Below are positions 9,593 to 18,730 of a DNA stretch of 64,000 nt, piece by piece; positions within the stretch are counted from its first letter, which is position 1; the number at the start of each line of letters is the position of its first letter. Position numbers and translations under genes: made by a program. The notes beneath the pieces are model-generated. The model saw only the letters and a program-made list of their open reading frames with translations. It was not told where the DNA came from and did no database searches. Origin of the DNA: Rhizobiaceae bacterium (GTDB taxonomy: Bacteria; Pseudomonadota; Alphaproteobacteria; Rhizobiales; Rhizobiaceae); NCBI GenBank assembly GCA_017640615.1, contig JAEPQK010000003.1:496001-560000 (forward strand). Reading direction: 5' to 3'.

Positions 9593-9983
9593 CCCAACCG
9601 CGTAAACTAAAAGAAAACCAATTAAGAAAGATTTCTGATTCTTTGACTCTGTGACTTACGGGGCAGCAACTTCGCCCACAGATGCCTACGACAAAATTGC
9701 TAAACACAACTGCGTCATCCCCAGCTAGGCAAACGCTGGTAAGAACGGGGATAACAGCTCTGATATGTTTCATTTCAGGCACTTGCAACACGCCGACTGT
9801 CGCAGCTCGATATCACGCTGTTGGGATAAGCCTGAAACCGCAACGCAATTCCCCACAGGCGGATCACCGGCTGCCCGCCACGGTGAATTGTGGATATCAG
9901 CCCCTCTGTTAGATTGGCTTTGAAAAGCCATCCGCCGGAACGCCCATTTGTCCACACAACCCCACAGCAAGTCTGCAAACCAT
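9593..9983. other. oriC: Probable chromosomal replication origin (oriC)
   Basis: This 391-bp stretch without a credible gene lies between hemE (-) and the PSRP gene (+), the exact flanks of the origin in Caulobacter and close to the arrangement in Sinorhizobium. It has an AT-rich tract at about 9605-9645, a likely unwinding element, with two GANTC sites (9637-9641 and 9645-9649). DnaA-box-like 9-mers are at 9889-9897 (TGTGGATAT, 8 of 9 in reverse) and 9948-9956 (TTGTCCACA, 8 of 9), with weaker 7-of-9 matches at 9746-9754, 9821-9829 and 9849-9857. Gene orientation diverges from this point. No experiment or skew calculation supports it here. Confidence 0.85.
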
Positions 9984-10805
9984 GTGAGCAAGCCACAAAG
10001 CTTCTTTCATTTGCATATGATCTCCGACGCGACGGGCGAAACGCTGCTCGCCGCCGGCCGCGCCGCGGCGGCGCAGTACACCAACGCCCGTGCGATCGAA
10101 CATATCTACCCGCTGGTGCGAAACCAGAAGCAACTGGCTCGCGCCTTCGCCGACATCGAGGAAGAACCCGGCATCGTGCTTTATACGGTGGTCGATACCG
10201 AGCTGGCCGCCGAGATCGACGCAAAATGCGCGGCACTTGGCCTGCCTTGCGTCTCCGTGCTCGAGCCGGTGCTGACCGTCTTCCAGTCCTATCTTGGCAC
10301 GCCGGCCGGCCGCCGAGTTGGTGCACAGCACGTGCTCGACGCGCAATATTTCCGGCGCATCGATGCACTCAACTTCACGCTCGAACATGATGACGGCCAG
10401 ATGCTTCACGATGTCGATGATGCCGACATTGTGCTTGTCGGCATTTCGCGGACGTCGAAAACACCGACCAGCATCTATCTGGCCAACCGCGGCGTCAAAA
10501 CCGCCAATGTGCCAATTGTGCTCGGTATGGAAATCCCGCCGCAGGTGGCGGAGGCACGCGGACCGCTCGTCGTTGGCCTCGTCGCGTCGGCGGAGCGCAT
10601 CTCGCATGTTCGCCAGAACCGCATTCTCGGCAGCAGCGGCGACTACCGCTCGCAGGACTATCTCGACCGCGCCACGATTGCCGAAGAACTCACCTATGCC
10701 CGGCAACTCTGCAGCCGCCACAACTGGCCACTGATCGATGTCACGCGCCGGTCGATCGAAGAAACGGCGGCGGCCATTCTTGCCTTGCGCGACAAGTCGC
10801 GTTAG
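9984..10805 (+). CDS. Pyruvate phosphate dikinase / PEP synthase regulatory protein (PSRP, DUF299)
   Basis: This family is a bifunctional serine/threonine kinase and phosphorylase that switches pyruvate phosphate dikinase or PEP synthase on and off. The product is 273 residues from GTG 9984, beginning [24 protein letters not shown], and contains the kinase P-loop-like [22 protein letters not shown] at 9948 would give a longer product, but it lies in a DnaA box and encodes no conserved residues, and ATG 10017 would cut off the conserved FFHLH. The gene is the right-hand neighbour of oriC, corresponding to RP001 in Caulobacter. The exact substrate (PPDK or PEP synthase) is not known here. Confidence 0.92.
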   Translation: MSKPQSFFHLHMISDATGETLLAAGRAAAAQYTNARAIEHIYPLVRNQKQLARAFADIEEEPGIVLYTVVDTELAAEIDAKCAALGLPCVSVLEPVLTVFQSYLGTPAGRRVGAQHVLDAQYFRRIDALNFTLEHDDGQMLHDVDDADIVLVGISRTSKTPTSIYLANRGVKTANVPIVLGMEIPPQVAEARGPLVVGLVASAERISHVRQNRILGSSGDYRSQDYLDRATIAEELTYARQLCSRHNWPLIDVTRRSIEETAAAILALRDKSR

Positions 10806-10836
10806 CGCGGCATCGCGACGATCAGGAGGCCGGACA

Positions 10837-11445
10837 ATGCACAAACAACCCCGCGACGTCATTCTGGCATCAGGCAGCACCGGCCGGCGCATGCTGCTCG
10901 AAAACGCGGGCGTTCCGTTCCGTGTCGAGCTCCCCGACGTCGATGAGCGCGCCATCGAAGCGGCAATCGACGACAGCGGCGCCACCCCCGCCGAACTGGC
11001 GCTGATTCTCGCCGAGGCGAAGGCAATTGAAGTCAGTCTGCGCTTCCCGAAAGCAATTGTTATTGCGGCCGACCAGACCATGAATATGGGCGATCGCCTG
11101 TTTCACAAACCCGCGGACATGGATGAGGCCCGCCGCAATCTGATTGCCCTTTCGGGCCACACGCATGAACTCAACAGCGCCGTGGTAGTTGCCGAAAACG
11201 GCACGGTGCCCTGGAGCCATGTCGACACAGCCTACATGACAATGCGCGAAATCAGCCCGGCCTATGTCGGGCGATATCTCTCTGCTGCCGGCGACGCGGC
11301 GCTGAAAAGCGTCGGCAGCTATCAGATGGAAGGCTTGGGCGCCCAACTCTTCGACACTGCCGAAGGCAGCTACTTCACAATCATCGGACTGCCGCTGCTG
11401 CCGCTGCTTCAGGTACTGCGCGAATATGGTGTGATCGATGGTTGA
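10837..11445 (+). CDS. maf: Maf family nucleotide pyrophosphatase
   Basis: Maf proteins hydrolyse nucleoside triphosphates, including modified or non-canonical ones, to monophosphates; some act in septum control. The 202-residue product begins [28 protein letters not shown], the N-terminal Maf motif with the conserved Ser and Arg residues, and has VIAADQTMN with the catalytic Asp. The ATG is preceded by AGGAGG 8 bases upstream; the longer open frame from 10738 overlaps the PSRP gene and is not used. The last 8 bp overlap aroE, so the gene is probably translated with aroE-coaE-dnaQ. Confidence 0.95.
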   Translation: MHKQPRDVILASGSTGRRMLLENAGVPFRVELPDVDERAIEAAIDDSGATPAELALILAEAKAIEVSLRFPKAIVIAADQTMNMGDRLFHKPADMDEARRNLIALSGHTHELNSAVVVAENGTVPWSHVDTAYMTMREISPAYVGRYLSAAGDAALKSVGSYQMEGLGAQLFDTAEGSYFTIIGLPLLPLLQVLREYGVIDG

Positions 11446-12280
11446 GAGCGCACCACGCGCCTTTGTGTGCGGTCACCCGATCAGACATTCGCGCTCACCA
11501 CTGATCCATGGCTTCTGGCTGCGCGAATTGGACCTGGCGGGCAGCTACGAGGCGGTAGATGTACAGCAGAAAAACTTTGCCGGCTTTGTTTCTGAACTGG
11601 GAATACGCGGCTGGGCCGGCGGCAACGTGACGCTTCCCCACAAGGAACAGGCCTTCAGCCTTGTCGCAAGACGTGACGCGGCGGCGGAGGCAATTGGCGC
11701 GGTCAACACACTCTGGTTCGAAAACGACCAGCTGATAGGCGGCAACACGGACGCTTACGGCTTTGCAGCAAACCTGGATGCCGGCGCGCGTGCATGGCGC
11801 GACGCCGAAACCGCGGTCGTCCTCGGCGCCGGTGGTGCGGCGCGCGCGGTCATCCACGCGCTACAGGATGCCGGCATCGCAGACATCCATGTCGTTAATC
11901 GCACCCGCGAGCGCGCAACCGAGCTGGCCGACCTGTTCGGCGAAGGCATCAGAGCGCATGGTTCGCCCGAACTGACTGACCTGCTGAAATCATGCCACCT
12001 GCTCGTCAACACGACATCGCTTGGCATGAGCGGCCAGCCTCCGCTTGAAATCCACCTCGATCCGCTTCCTGAAGGCGCGGTGGTGACCGACATTGTCTAT
12101 GCCCCGCTCGAAACGCCGCTTCTGGAAGCGGCGCGTGGGCGAGGCCTCGCCGCCGTCGACGGCCTCGGCATGCTGCTCTATCAGGCGGTGCCAGGTTTTG
12201 AGCGCTGGTTCGGGACGCGGCCGCAGGTGACGGCGGCTTTGCGCGAGCATATCGTCGCCGATCTGGAGGCAGCGACATGA
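11438..12280 (+). CDS. aroE: Shikimate dehydrogenase (NADP+)
   Basis: AroE reduces 3-dehydroshikimate to shikimate in the pathway to aromatic amino acids. The 280-residue protein has the substrate-site motif [15 protein letters not shown] near the N-terminus, [11 protein letters not shown] with the catalytic Lys and Asn, the NADP-binding [16 protein letters not shown], and NRTRERA. It overlaps maf upstream and coaE downstream (4 bp), in the order maf-aroE-coaE-dnaQ that is widespread in alphaproteobacteria beside the origin. Confidence 0.97.
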   Translation: MVESAPRAFVCGHPIRHSRSPLIHGFWLRELDLAGSYEAVDVQQKNFAGFVSELGIRGWAGGNVTLPHKEQAFSLVARRDAAAEAIGAVNTLWFENDQLIGGNTDAYGFAANLDAGARAWRDAETAVVLGAGGAARAVIHALQDAGIADIHVVNRTRERATELADLFGEGIRAHGSPELTDLLKSCHLLVNTTSLGMSGQPPLEIHLDPLPEGAVVTDIVYAPLETPLLEAARGRGLAAVDGLGMLLYQAVPGFERWFGTRPQVTAALREHIVADLEAAT

Positions 12281-12873
12281 TCGTTCTTGGGCTCACGGGT
12301 TCGATCGGCATGGGCAAGTCGACCACGGCGAAGATGTTCGTCGAGGAAGGCGTGCCGGTGCATGATTCCGACGAAACCGTGCACCGGCTTTACCGTGGCA
12401 AGGCAGCGCCGCTGATCGAAGCAGAGTTTCCGGGAACGGTGGTGAACGGCACCGTGGATCGCGAACGCCTGGCAGCCGCCGTCCTCAACGATCAGGAAAA
12501 ACTGCGCCGGCTGGGCGAGATCGTTCATCCCCTGGTTCGAGCAGATCAGCAAATCTTCACAGCGCGCCATCGCGAAGCCGGCGCTCCACTCATTGTGCTC
12601 GACATCCCGCTTCTCTTCGAAGTCGGTGCCACCGACCGCGTCGATGACATTCTGGTCGTTACCGCGCCGCCGGACGTGCAAAAGGCGAGGGTAATGTCAC
12701 GGCCGGGGATGACCGAGACGAAATTCGCCGCAATACTCGCGAATCAGGTTCCGGATCGGGAAAAGCGGCGCAACGCCGATTTTGTCATCGATACCGGCGA
12801 GGGAATGGAAGCGGCGCGCGCCGCTGTGCGCAAACTGATCGCAACACTCAACGCGCGCGACCGTTCGGGCTGA
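12277..12873 (+). CDS. coaE: Dephospho-CoA kinase
   Basis: CoaE phosphorylates the ribose 3'-OH of dephospho-CoA, the last step of CoA synthesis. The 198-residue protein begins [21 protein letters not shown], with the P-loop GSIGMGKS, followed by [12 protein letters not shown] with the catalytic Asp region. It has [10 protein letters not shown] in the centre. Its ATG overlaps the aroE stop (ATGA). The first step of the pathway, CoaA, is encoded at 25385 in this window. Confidence 0.97.
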   Translation: MIVLGLTGSIGMGKSTTAKMFVEEGVPVHDSDETVHRLYRGKAAPLIEAEFPGTVVNGTVDRERLAAAVLNDQEKLRRLGEIVHPLVRADQQIFTARHREAGAPLIVLDIPLLFEVGATDRVDDILVVTAPPDVQKARVMSRPGMTETKFAAILANQVPDREKRRNADFVIDTGEGMEAARAAVRKLIATLNARDRSG

Positions 12874-12889
12874 ACGGAGCAGTCGCCGC

Positions 12890-13591
12890 GTGCGCGAGAT
12901 TATTTTGGACACCGAGACCACCGGGCTCGACTCGCGCCTCGACCGCATCATCGAGATCGGCGGCGTGGAACTGGTCAACAAATTTCCGACCGGGCGCACA
13001 TTCCACGAATATATCAACCCGGGCGACCGGCGCGTGCACCCAGAGGCGCAGGCCGTCCACGGCATCAGCGATGCCGATCTTGTCGGCAAGCCGGGTTTCG
13101 CACAGATCGTCGACGCGTTTCTGTCGTTTATCGAAGGGGCCGACATCGTCGCCCACAACGCCACCTTCGACGCAGGCTTCATCAATGCCGAACTTGAACG
13201 CATCGGCGCCGATCCGATAGCGCCTGAGCGCGTGGTCGATACGCTGGCGATCGCAAAACGCAAACATCCGATGGGCCCGAACTCACTGGATGCGCTCTGC
13301 CGCCGCTACGGCATCGACAATGCGCACCGCACGCTGCACGGCGCGCTGCTGGATTCGGAGCTTCTGGCGGAAGTTTACATCGAGCTGATGGGCGGCCGTC
13401 AGGCCGCGCTCGGTCTCGATATTTCGGCTGGTGGCGACGAGCGGGATGAGACTGTGATCGCAACCGTTTCGGTTGGTGCCAGACCAACCCCGCTTCCGCC
13501 GCGCATCAGCGCGGCGGAGCTGGAGGCTCACGCTGCTCTTGTCGCCAGGCTCGGCGACAATGCGATCTGGCTGAAGGCCGCGGCCGGCTGA
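12890..13591 (+). CDS. dnaQ: DNA polymerase III subunit epsilon (3'-5' exonuclease)
   Basis: DnaQ is the proofreading subunit of the replicative polymerase. The 233-residue protein starts at a GTG and shows the DEDDh exonuclease motifs in order: DTETTGLD (ExoI) near residues 7-14, HNATFDAGF (ExoII) near 87-95, and HGALLDSELLAEVY (ExoIII) near 147. The C-terminal tail, which binds the alpha subunit, is present but low in complexity. It lies 16 bp after coaE, at the end of the origin-proximal rightward run, and converges on secB. Confidence 0.97.
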   Translation: MREIILDTETTGLDSRLDRIIEIGGVELVNKFPTGRTFHEYINPGDRRVHPEAQAVHGISDADLVGKPGFAQIVDAFLSFIEGADIVAHNATFDAGFINAELERIGADPIAPERVVDTLAIAKRKHPMGPNSLDALCRRYGIDNAHRTLHGALLDSELLAEVYIELMGGRQAALGLDISAGGDERDETVIATVSVGARPTPLPPRISAAELEAHAALVARLGDNAIWLKAAAG

Positions 13592-13607
13592 ACCTGCCGC
13601 TTTAGCC

Positions 13608-14117
13608 TTAGTTGGCCTTGGGTGCGCCGCCCTGCTTGGCCTGCTCTTCGGCCATGCGCTGCTGGAACATCTTCGCAAAATCGATCGGGTCGATCAGCAG
13701 CGGCGGGAAGCCGCCATTGCGGGTCGCGTCGGCAATGATCTGACGCGCGAAGGGGAAGAGCAGCCGAGGGCACTCGATGAAGAGCAGCGGCAGCATGTGT
13801 TCCTGCGGGAAACCTTCAACGCGGAAGACACCGCCATAGACGAGCTCGGCGTTGAAGAGCACGTCCTTTTCATAGGTCGCCTGCGCCGTCAGCGTCATCG
13901 ACACGTCATACTCCGTCTCCGACATCGGATTGGCATTGACGTTGACGTTGATGTTGATCGCGGGGTTCTTTTCGCGGCCTTTGAGAGACCCCGGCGCGCC
14001 CGGGCTCTCGAACGAAAAGTCTTTCACATACTGTGCGAGAATATTGAGCACTGCGTTCTGTGCCGGCTGCGCTCCGGGCGCTGCGGCACCCACGTTTCCG
14101 TTGCTCTCTTTGGCCAT
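13608..14117 (-). CDS. secB: Protein-export chaperone SecB
   Basis: SecB keeps precursors unfolded and delivers them to SecA. The 169-residue protein has the SecB core: [21 protein letters not shown] near the N-terminus, [21 protein letters not shown] in the middle, and [32 protein letters not shown] near the C-terminus. The length and the poly-charged C-terminal tail fit alphaproteobacterial SecB. It converges on dnaQ and is divergent in role from its neighbours; fxsA lies 105 bp upstream on the same strand. Confidence 0.97.
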   Translation of the reverse strand: MAKESNGNVGAAAPGAQPAQNAVLNILAQYVKDFSFESPGAPGSLKGREKNPAININVNVNANPMSETEYDVSMTLTAQATYEKDVLFNAELVYGGVFRVEGFPQEHMLPLLFIECPRLLFPFARQIIADATRNGGFPPLLIDPIDFAKMFQQRMAEEQAKQGGAPKAN

Positions 14118-14222
14118 GTGGCGGAAGTCCCTGTGATGTCGGCCGCGCTGGCGGCCCTAGTCGAAATTGGGGCGCTGGCTAGCATGGGTGGCCCAAGGTG
14201 ACAAGCCGCGCGCCGGGAAGGT

Positions 14223-14702
14223 TCAGTTGAGGCGATCTGGCCCGTCATGCCGGCCCTGTCGGGGATCGCGCTCGAATTCGTCGTCGTCGAGATCGATCGT
14301 GCGCCCGCCGCGGGTGGTTCGCCACTGAAAGCTCGTCCCTTTGGCTTCCGCCACGCGCTCGCGCACCAGCGACCAGGCAAGATCGCGCAATGCCGGCACG
14401 AAAAGCAGGAAACCGATCGTGTCGGTAATGAAACCCGGCGTCAGGAGCAGCAGCCCGGCCGCCATGATCATGAAACCGTGCACGAGGTCGCGGCCTGGCA
14501 GCTGGCCGGCATCCATGGTCTGGCGAATGCGCGTCATTACGCCAAAGCCCTGAACGCGCAGCAGGATGGAGCCCGTCACCGCGGTCGCCAGTATGAGCAG
14601 GATCGTTGCGAGCACGCCGATCTGGCCGCCAACGACCACAAAAACGGCGATCTCGGAGATGGGGATGACCAGAAGCAGGAACGGGATCAGCGAAAACGGC
14701 AA
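14223..14702 (-). CDS. fxsA: FxsA family membrane protein
   Basis: FxsA is a small cytoplasmic-membrane protein; in E. coli it suppresses F-plasmid exclusion of phage T7, and its normal role is unknown. The 159-residue product has the hydrophobic family core: FLLLVIPISEIAVFVVVGGQIG, LATILLILATAVTGSILLRVQG, and MIMAAGLLLLTPGFITDTIGFLLFVPALR, giving about three membrane segments and a polar C-tail. The start used is a TTG at 14700-14702, because no ATG precedes the conserved first segment. A divergent gap of 178 bp separates it from the tim44-like gene. Confidence 0.88.
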   Translation of the reverse strand: MPFSLIPFLLLVIPISEIAVFVVVGGQIGVLATILLILATAVTGSILLRVQGFGVMTRIRQTMDAGQLPGRDLVHGFMIMAAGLLLLTPGFITDTIGFLLFVPALRDLAWSLVRERVAEAKGTSFQWRTTRGGRTIDLDDDEFERDPRQGRHDGPDRLN

Positions 14703-14880
14703 GGGGCAATGTCCTTCCGGGTGCGAAAAATGAACATTTTCAGCAAATAGGGATTCATTGACTTGATTTGAATGATGCCCGCATGCGTTCTATATGTGAA
14801 ATGTATTAAACGCGGAAACCGGGCCGCGGCCGGCCAATCGCGCGCTGAGGCGCGAAATGCCCTGAAAACTGGCGAACCAC

Positions 14881-15591
14881 ATGCAATTCTTCGATTTCGG
14901 AACAATTTTCTTTCTCGTCGCGGCTGTCGTGATCTTCTACCAGCTCCGCAACGTGCTTGGCCGGCGCACGGGCAATGAGCGGCCGCCCTTCGATCCCTAT
15001 ACCGCCGGGCGCTCGCGCAGTGGCGAAGAGGAAAACGGCAACGGCCAGGAAAACGTCATTTCCCTGCCGCGCCGCAAGGACGCCGGCGAGGCGGAAGACA
15101 ACTACGCCGGCATCGATGCCTTCGCCAAACCCGGCACCGATCTGAACAAAGGCCTGCGCGCCATTCGCGACGCCGAGCCGCAATTCGACCCACGCACCTT
15201 CGTCGATGGCGCCAAGCTCGCCTATGAGATGATCGTGATGGCTTATGCCGATGGCGACAAGCGCACGCTTCGCAATCTCCTGTCGCGCGAGGTCTATGAA
15301 GGTTTCCTGGCCGCGATCGAAGACCGCGAATCGCGTTCCGAAAAGGTCCAGTCGTCCTTCGTCGGCATCGATAAGGCCGAAATCGTCTCGGCCGAGCTCA
15401 AGGGCACGGAAGCTCACATCACCCTGCGCATCGTCAGCGAGCTTATTTCGGCAACGCTCGACAAGAGCGGCGAGGTGATCGACGGCGATCCCGAAACCGT
15501 TGCCGAGGTCAAGGACGTGTGGACCTTCGCACGCGATACGCGCTCCAACGACCCGAACTGGAAGCTCGTCGCCACCGAAGCCGACGACTGA
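14881..15591 (+). CDS. Tim44-like domain protein (TimA type)
   Basis: This is the bacterial relative of the mitochondrial import protein Tim44; in Caulobacter the homologue is called TimA. The 236-residue product has one N-terminal membrane anchor (FFDFGTIFFLVAAVVIFYQL), a charged linker with LPRRKD, and a C-terminal Tim44 domain of about 130 residues (AKLAYEMIVMAYADGDKRTLRNLLS to WKLVATEADD). The Tim44 domain usually binds membranes or partner proteins; the bacterial role is not settled. It lies next to mltA and smr on the plus strand and near secB, a conserved alphaproteobacterial arrangement. Confidence 0.92.
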   Translation: MQFFDFGTIFFLVAAVVIFYQLRNVLGRRTGNERPPFDPYTAGRSRSGEEENGNGQENVISLPRRKDAGEAEDNYAGIDAFAKPGTDLNKGLRAIRDAEPQFDPRTFVDGAKLAYEMIVMAYADGDKRTLRNLLSREVYEGFLAAIEDRESRSEKVQSSFVGIDKAEIVSAELKGTEAHITLRIVSELISATLDKSGEVIDGDPETVAEVKDVWTFARDTRSNDPNWKLVATEADD

Positions 15592-15611
15592 CCGTTTCGC
15601 CGGGCTGGGCG

Positions 15612-16718
15612 ATGGCGGGGCAGCGCGAAGCCGCATTTGTCGCGGAGACCTTCGACGCGTTGCCCGGCTGGGCGGATGACGATCATGCTGCGGCATTCGC
15701 CGCTTTTCGCCGCTGCGCTTTCCGGGAACTGGAAAAGCCCTATCGCAGCGGAACGCTCGGCGTGCCCGCCGATGCCTTTTCCGCGGTTTTTGCAGAAGCA
15801 CGAACTGCCGGTGATTTCGATGCCGAGGCGGCGCGGACGTTCTTCGAGCACCACTTCAAGCCTTTTCTCGTAAGGCCGGAGGTCGGCACTGGTTTCGTAA
15901 CCGGCTTCTATGAGCCCGAAGCGCGCGCTTCGCGGGTCAGAAGCGAGGAATACCGCTTTCCTGTCTATCGCCGGTCGGATGACCTGATCGATCTCGACGA
16001 TGCCAATCGTCCGACGAGCTTCGACCCTTCCTTTCGTTTCGCGCGCCGTAGTGGCGATCTGATCGAGGAATATTTCGACCGCGAGGCAATCGAATCCGGT
16101 GCGCTCGCCGGGCGCGGCCTGGAAATCGCCTGGCTGGCCGACCGGGTCGACCTTTTCTTCATTCATATCCAGGGTGCGGCGCGGTTGCGTATGGCCGATG
16201 GCGAAACGCTGCGCATCACCTATGCGGCAAAGAGCGGCCATCCGTTCACGGGAATTGGCCGCGTACTCGCCGACCTTGGCGAAATCCCGCTTGCGCAAGT
16301 GACCATGCAGTCGATCCGCGCCTGGCTCGCAGCCAATCCCACGCGGCTCGATGAAATCCTCTGGCAGAACAGGTCTTTCATCTTTTTTCGCGAAGCTGCG
16401 GTCGAAGATGAGACCGCCGGCCCGGTCGCGGCCGCCAAAGTGCCGTTGACGGCAGGTCGCTCGATTGCCGTGGACCGCATGCTGCACACATTCGCAACGC
16501 CGTTTTTCATCGTCTCGCCGGCGCTTAATGCCTTTGGAGGAGATGGTTTCCGGCGGCTGATGATCGCGCAGGACACCGGATCGGCGATTATCGGCCCGGC
16601 GCGCGGCGACCTCTTCACCGGTTCGGGTCTGGCGGCGGGCGAAATCGCCGGCGTCATCCGCAGCGAAGCGGATTTTCATATGCTGGTGCCGAATTCGTGC
16701 GTGGAGCGCTTTCAGTGA
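15612..16718 (+). CDS. mltA: Membrane-bound lytic murein transglycosylase A
   Basis: MltA cleaves peptidoglycan glycan strands to form 1,6-anhydromuropeptides. The 368-residue product has the MltA domain (TGFVTGFYEPEARASRV, FFIHIQGAARLRMADG, LRITYAAKSGHPFTGIGRVL) and a C-terminal 3D domain with LMIAQDTGSAIIGPARGDLFTG, where the conserved Asp residues form the catalytic site. The open frame starts earlier (15519), but ATG 15612 fits because upstream codons overlap the Tim44-like gene. No lipoprotein signal is visible at this start, so export would need a longer N-terminus or another mechanism. It lies 20 bp after the Tim44 gene and overlaps smr by 4 bp. Confidence 0.93.
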   Translation: MAGQREAAFVAETFDALPGWADDDHAAAFAAFRRCAFRELEKPYRSGTLGVPADAFSAVFAEARTAGDFDAEAARTFFEHHFKPFLVRPEVGTGFVTGFYEPEARASRVRSEEYRFPVYRRSDDLIDLDDANRPTSFDPSFRFARRSGDLIEEYFDREAIESGALAGRGLEIAWLADRVDLFFIHIQGAARLRMADGETLRITYAAKSGHPFTGIGRVLADLGEIPLAQVTMQSIRAWLAANPTRLDEILWQNRSFIFFREAAVEDETAGPVAAAKVPLTAGRSIAVDRMLHTFATPFFIVSPALNAFGGDGFRRLMIAQDTGSAIIGPARGDLFTGSGLAAGEIAGVIRSEADFHMLVPNSCVERFQ

Positions 16719-17266
16719 GCCGCAAGAGCAAAACGCTGACGGTCGAGGACCGCATCCTGTGGCGCCGTGTCGCCAAGACGGTCACGCCACTCGACCGCGG
16801 CAGCATCCTGCCTGAGACCGAACCTGAGGTTGCGCCCGAACCCGCCGCCACTCGGCCCGCAAAGCCGAAACGCACGCCGCTACCGGTGCCGGATCAGCAA
16901 AAACCGCCGCGCCCGGTTTCCGCACCCTCTTCGATCGACACCAAAACCCATGGCCGCATCGCCAAGGGCCGCATCCAGATAGATGCCCGCATCGATCTGC
17001 ATTGCCTCACCCAGGCCGAGGCGCATGGGCTGCTTCTGTCGTTTCTGCACCGTGCGCATTCGTCTGGTTTGCGGCACGTGCTTGTCATCACCGGCAAAGG
17101 CTCATCGCCGACGAGCGAAGGCGTGTTGCGCCGCGCCGTGCCCGGCTGGTTCGCGACCGCGCCCTTTCGCGCTCTCGTCAGCGGCCATTCATCCGCATCG
17201 CGTCGCCATGGAGGCGACGGCGCATTCTATGTCCGGCTGAGACGAAAGCCCGGAGCAGGCGCGTGA
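16715..17266 (+). CDS. Smr domain protein
   Basis: Smr (small MutS-related) domains are nicking endonuclease or RNA-binding folds; this short free-standing form is often named SmrA. The 183-residue product has an N-terminal part with DRILWRRVAKTVTPL, a Pro-rich linker, and an Smr domain starting at RIDLHCLTQAEAHGLLLSFLHRA, with the conserved LDxHG-like HCL, the GKG motif of LVITGKGSS, and the C-terminal HGGDGAFYVRLRR. The GTG start at 16715 overlaps the mltA stop. It is probably cotranscribed with mltA and the XRE gene. Confidence 0.9.
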   Translation: MSRKSKTLTVEDRILWRRVAKTVTPLDRGSILPETEPEVAPEPAATRPAKPKRTPLPVPDQQKPPRPVSAPSSIDTKTHGRIAKGRIQIDARIDLHCLTQAEAHGLLLSFLHRAHSSGLRHVLVITGKGSSPTSEGVLRRAVPGWFATAPFRALVSGHSSASRRHGGDGAFYVRLRRKPGAGA

Positions 17267-17616
17267 CGCCATTCGGCGAAAAGCTGCGCCAGCTGCGCCG
17301 CGAGCGCGGCGTCAGCCAGAAATCTATGGCTGAAACGCTGGGCGTCAGCGCTGCCTATCTGTCCGCGCTCGAACATGGCCATCGCGGCGCGCCAAGCTGG
17401 GCGATGACGCAGAAGATCATCGGCTATTTCAACCTGATCTGGGACGATGTGGAGGAGCTGCAGCAGCTGGCTGCGGGTTCCGACCCCCGTGTCGTTGTCG
17501 ATACGGCCGGCCTTTCGCCGGCGGCAACCGAACTCGCAAATCTCCTGGCTCGGCGCATATCGATGCTCGATGAAGCTGAGCTCGAAGATCTGCTGCGGCT
17601 TTTGCGTGAGGAATAA
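17263..17616 (+). CDS. XRE-family helix-turn-helix transcriptional regulator
   Basis: The 117-residue product has a complete HTH_3 domain near residues 4-60 (EKLRQLRRERGVSQKSMAETLGVSAAYLSALEHG), which places the recognition helix at VSAAYLSALE, and a C-terminal helical tail without a recognised ligand domain. The GTG start at 17263 overlaps the smr stop by 4 bp, so the gene is translationally coupled to smr. Its regulon is unknown. The conserved position after mltA-smr suggests it is a standard member of this cluster in rhizobia rather than a mobile regulator. Confidence 0.9.
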   Translation: MTPFGEKLRQLRRERGVSQKSMAETLGVSAAYLSALEHGHRGAPSWAMTQKIIGYFNLIWDDVEELQQLAAGSDPRVVVDTAGLSPAATELANLLARRISMLDEAELEDLLRLLREE

Positions 17617-17628
17617 TGCCGGTGCTGC

Positions 17629-18603
17629 TCAGTTCACCGTCTTGTCCGGAAACAGCTCCCGCAGCTCTTCCAGCTTCTCGTTCACGAGCCAGCCATAATA
17701 GTTTTCCTGCGGCATGCGCGGCGTCTGGCCCCGCTTGCGGCGCGCGGCGTTTTCGACCTTGAGTGCTCTGGCCCGTGCATCCGGCTCACCGACATTGTAA
17801 AGCGTCGCCGTCACACCCGGATTCTTCGAAATGTCGTAGCCCGCAATCTTGTCATAGGCGTCGATCGACTTTTTCAGCGCCGCGGCGACGTAAGGCAGCG
17901 ACAGATCCGGGTCCATGATCGTCTTGTAGACCCGCGCCGCATTGCGGTGGTCCAGTTCCGGCAGCCGCGACCGCTTGTGAACGAGGTCGCTCATCTGCAG
18001 CGCCGTAAGCGGGTTGAGTTGGCCGATGCCGAAGGTCTGGCCGGCGTAGAAAGGCTGAAAGAACACGGCGCCGAAGCGGTCGTCGGGGAATTTCTGGCCG
18101 TCCACCGTTTTGCCGCGAAAGTTGTCGTTCCACACCGTCTCGCGGCAGGTCCAGATCGCGTAGCTTCCTTCGAGTTCTTCGCAGTCGGCAAACTGCGGCC
18201 GCTTGATAAAATCGTCCACGTCCTCGCCATCGTGCCGGAAGGCCACGGCGCTGCGCAGATATGAAATCGCTTTCACGTAATAGGTCTGCAGCCGGTCGTA
18301 GACGTCCACATTATAAGTGTGCTCGCCAACAATTGCTCCGACGATGTGGATCGGGTCGATATCGTAGTCTTTTGCGGTTTTTTCGATCTTCCGCCGCAGC
18401 GTCTTGTCGTCGCGCAGAAACTTCAGCACCCGCTGATATTTGGCTTCATAGGTGGTTTTTGCCGCTTTGGTGCGGCTGCCGGACCCGAATGGAATATCGG
18501 GCTGGCTTGAATTGCGGTTGCCTTCCGGCACCAGAATTGCAGCCGCGCTTGCTTCCAGGCCAATGGCCAAGCCTGCCAGCAAAAGCAGCATCCGCAAAAT
18601 CAT
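17629..18603 (-). CDS. DUF1402 family exported protein
   Basis: The 324-residue protein starts with a Sec-type signal (MILRMLLLLAGLAIGLEASAAA), so it is probably periplasmic. The rest is the DUF1402 domain: a lysozyme-like helical fold is suggested by IDPIHIVGAIVGEHTYN and AGQTFGIGQLNPLTALQMSDLV, which resembles the catalytic-Glu (GEH) and GIGQ motifs of lytic transglycosylases. The family is common in rhizobia and has no assigned activity that I know of. It converges on the XRE gene with only 12 bp between stops, and hslU follows on the same strand after a 127-bp gap. Confidence 0.85.
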   Translation of the reverse strand: MILRMLLLLAGLAIGLEASAAAILVPEGNRNSSQPDIPFGSGSRTKAAKTTYEAKYQRVLKFLRDDKTLRRKIEKTAKDYDIDPIHIVGAIVGEHTYNVDVYDRLQTYYVKAISYLRSAVAFRHDGEDVDDFIKRPQFADCEELEGSYAIWTCRETVWNDNFRGKTVDGQKFPDDRFGAVFFQPFYAGQTFGIGQLNPLTALQMSDLVHKRSRLPELDHRNAARVYKTIMDPDLSLPYVAAALKKSIDAYDKIAGYDISKNPGVTATLYNVGEPDARARALKVENAARRKRGQTPRMPQENYYGWLVNEKLEELRELFPDKTVN

Positions 18604-18730
18604 TGATCACCCCAGCGCCGCGAATAGAGGAACGCCGCAGGTTAGAAACTGGTGGCGCTCATGTCGAGCCGCTGTCAGGCACAATTTCGAAAGCGTTCAG
18701 CTTCGCCTAGCGAATGCGGCTTTCGGCCTT

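Noticed and set aside
9948..9983. TTG start for the PSRP gene (adds [12 protein letters not shown])
   Set aside because: The TTG is part of a DnaA-box-like sequence and the added residues are not conserved; GTG 9984 precedes the family motif FFHLH.
18604..18730. Possible small gene between DUF1402 and hslU
   Set aside because: No start with a plausible Shine-Dalgarno or coding pattern; it reads as a spacer.
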